From NCBI GenBank assembly GCA_016186245.1, contig JACPLZ010000001.1, positions 1-5,314 on the forward strand: a DNA stretch of 5,314 nucleotides. The letters run 5' to 3'. The notes under the pieces were generated by a model, which was not told where the DNA came from, ran no database searches, and saw nothing but the letters and a program-made list of their open reading frames with translations. This document shows positions 3,724 to 5,314 of the stretch, piece after piece. A program made the translations under genes and the position numbers. Source of the DNA: Candidatus Peregrinibacteria bacterium (lineage in GTDB: Bacteria > Patescibacteriota > Gracilibacteria > UBA1369 > LOWO2-01-FULL-3). The stretch's first letter is position 1, and each line of letters begins with the position of its first letter.

Positions 3724-5314
3724 ATGCAAAAATGGCTTCTGGTAGCGGGATTGGCGCTGGCAAGCTATGTTCTTTTTCAGTTTCATGCGGGAAAATATTC
3801 CACCGATGATATTTTCCGTATTTTGACTGAAAAAGATACCGGGCAAATGCAGCAAGTTGAACAAACCGGCGCCAAGCCGGATCCCAAATATTTTATCCCT
3901 TCTATCGGCCGGACATTTTTTTATAAAAATGTCTTTGCCAATATTGAAGATATCTCTGCCTTTGAAAGCGTGCCGCAGGGGGCAATTGTCGGCAGCAAAT
4001 TTGTGGAGTACAGGGATGTCGCGAGATTTTTGTTGAAGTTAAAGGCGACTGCCGATGTAAAGACTTTTGTGATTGTTGCCGAGAGCGCTCTTTTTGCCGA
4101 TACCCATGCGATTGGCACGTCGAAATACGGCTATGATACGCCATTCGGCAAAGTTGAGCCTGACATTGCACTGATTGATAAATTGGCTTTGGCGGAATTT
4201 GATTCATTTGTAAAAACGACATATCCGATTCGCGATCTTGCGCCATTCATTAAAAAAACTTTTCCGGATGCAAAAATTGCGCCGATAGTTTTGGGCGTGG
4301 ATGCGGACGCTGGAAAAATCATGGAAATTCTAGCGGAGCAGAATGATATTTTCGTCATGGCGGCGACATCGTTTCCAAAATATGATTTTCAACGGGAACA
4401 AAAAATAAATTCCTTATTGAGTTTTGATAAAACATCGGTAGATCGGGATGCCGCAGCCGTGATGGATTATTTGGAACTTCGCGGAGCAAAAAAAGGAATT
4501 TCTTCTCAAAAAAATCTGATCTATTTCAATGGCAGGCAGGGTGAAGATCGCACGCTTGCCATTCTTGCTTTTGGAGATATGATGCTCGGAAGATATGTGC
4601 GCACAATGATGAACCGCTACGGCCTGGATTATATTTTTGAAAAAATGCCGGCTGATTTTATCGGCGGCGCCGATGTTATTTTTGGAAATCTGGAAGGACC
4701 GATCAAGGGCGAGGGTAAAAGCGGCGGCACGGCAATGAATTTTTCTTTCAATACGGACGTTGCCTCGCTGTTAAAAAATCACGGCTTTAATCTCGTATCA
4801 ATCGCAAACAATCATGCCGTGGATCAGGGTTGGGATGGGCGTAAAACAACCATAGATGCGCTTAATGCCGCCAATTTGGGCTGGTGCGGCCATCCCAGCG
4901 AAGCCGATCCGGAAAGTGTATATTTCGGCACAGCCGGCGATAAAAAATTTGCTTTCGCGTGCTTCCATGATGTGAATTTCAAGCTTGATGACAGCGCTGC
5001 CGTAGAACTTGTGCGCAATATAAAAAAACAGGCCGATTATGTCATTGTATCGATACACTGGGGCTATGAATACAAACATCAGCCTGATTTAAATACACAG
5101 ATCGACCCAGCCCATGATTTCATCGATGCCGGCGCGGATTTCGTGATCGGCCATCATCCCCATGTCGTCCAGAGTTTTGAAATTTACAAAGGCAAAGCGA
5201 TTTTTTATTCCCTGGGAAATTTTATCTTCGACCAGTATTGGAGCAAAGAGACGCAGGAGGAGCTCGCCCTGGGTATTATTCTTCAAAAAAATTCCCAGAA
5301 AATTTATCTTTTTC
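3724..5314 (+). CDS. Membrane-anchored degenerate MEMO-like domain fused to a CapA-type domain (3' end cut by window)
   Basis: 530 residues are visible and the frame is open at the window end. Residues 3-20 (KWLLVAGLALASYVLFQF) form an N-terminal signal anchor, placing the rest outside the membrane. Residues about 85-260 resemble AmmeMemoRadiSam protein B/MEMO: KTFVIVAES, YGYDTPFGKVEPD (136-147), PFIKKTFPDAKIAPIVLG, IFVMAATSFPKYDF. At the positions where I expect the family's His motifs (PHAG, PNHF, EHS and DFSHY types) this protein has other residues, so the domain is probably catalytically dead. Residues 277 onward are a CapA/PgsA-type domain (PGA_cap): GDMMLGR with Asp285, GNLEGPI with Asn322, SIANNHAVDQG with Asn363-His364, SIHWGYEY with His445, VIGHHPHVVQ with His477/478/480, and FYSLGNFIFDQYW. 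All its metal-site motifs look intact. CapA proteins serve in polyglutamate or surface polymer systems; the substrate here is unknown. It starts three bases after glutaredoxin, suggesting translational coupling. Confidence 0.92.
   Translation, partial: MQKWLLVAGLALASYVLFQFHAGKYSTDDIFRILTEKDTGQMQQVEQTGAKPDPKYFIPSIGRTFFYKNVFANIEDISAFESVPQGAIVGSKFVEYRDVARFLLKLKATADVKTFVIVAESALFADTHAIGTSKYGYDTPFGKVEPDIALIDKLALAEFDSFVKTTYPIRDLAPFIKKTFPDAKIAPIVLGVDADAGKIMEILAEQNDIFVMAATSFPKYDFQREQKINSLLSFDKTSVDRDAAAVMDYLELRGAKKGISSQKNLIYFNGRQGEDRTLAILAFGDMMLGRYVRTMMNRYGLDYIFEKMPADFIGGADVIFGNLEGPIKGEGKSGGTAMNFSFNTDVASLLKNHGFNLVSIANNHAVDQGWDGRKTTIDALNAANLGWCGHPSEADPESVYFGTAGDKKFAFACFHDVNFKLDDSAAVELVRNIKKQADYVIVSIHWGYEYKHQPDLNTQIDPAHDFIDAGADFVIGHHPHVVQSFEIYKGKAIFYSLGNFIFDQYWSKETQEELALGIILQKNSQKIYLF

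Noticed and set aside
3902..5286. Several minus-strand open frames opposite the CapA fusion
   Set aside because: The plus strand encodes a continuous 530-residue protein with clear CapA motifs; these are shadows.

Overview
The window looks like chromosomal DNA from a small-genome uncultured bacterium, most likely of the Candidate Phyla Radiation (Patescibacteria). The reasons are compact housekeeping genes, an unrecognised 380-residue protein, promoters placed almost on top of start codons with few Shine-Dalgarno sequences, and a degenerate MEMO-like domain fused to a CapA domain, a combination I associate from memory with that group. The lineage call is inference. The standard code fits: TGA ends four genes at sensible family lengths, which argues against the lineages that read UGA as glycine.

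Left part (1-1980). A cytoplasmic protein of unknown function (62-1204) appears to contain tandem PH-like beta-rich domains. Its natural C-terminus seems displaced into another frame (about 1122-1265), which suggests a frameshift. It is followed by a small, AT-rich, Ser/Asn/Asp-rich putative lipoprotein with four cysteines beyond the lipobox (1346-1915).

Middle (1982-2875). A classical thioredoxin (WCGPC) faces a convergent ribonuclease HI. Between them is a cluster of short palindromic repeats of the TGTCATCCTGAAC type. The repeats run into both genes: the stop codon and last seven residues of RNase HI are repeat sequence, and thioredoxin ends in the same GGATGAC motif.

Right part (2876-5314). 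A short divergent promoter region with a perfect 10-bp palindrome separates rnhA from rlmH (23S rRNA pseudouridine-1915 methyltransferase). rlmH is followed on the same strand by a CPFS-type glutaredoxin. Three bases later comes a membrane-anchored fusion, cut by the window end, of a MEMO/AmmeMemoRadiSam-B-like domain that has lost its histidine motifs and a complete-looking CapA metallophosphatase-like domain.

Functionally the window mixes thiol redox (thioredoxin, glutaredoxin), nucleic acid maintenance (RNase HI, RlmH) and envelope functions (lipoprotein, CapA fusion). No tRNA, rRNA, CRISPR array or transposase gene was seen.
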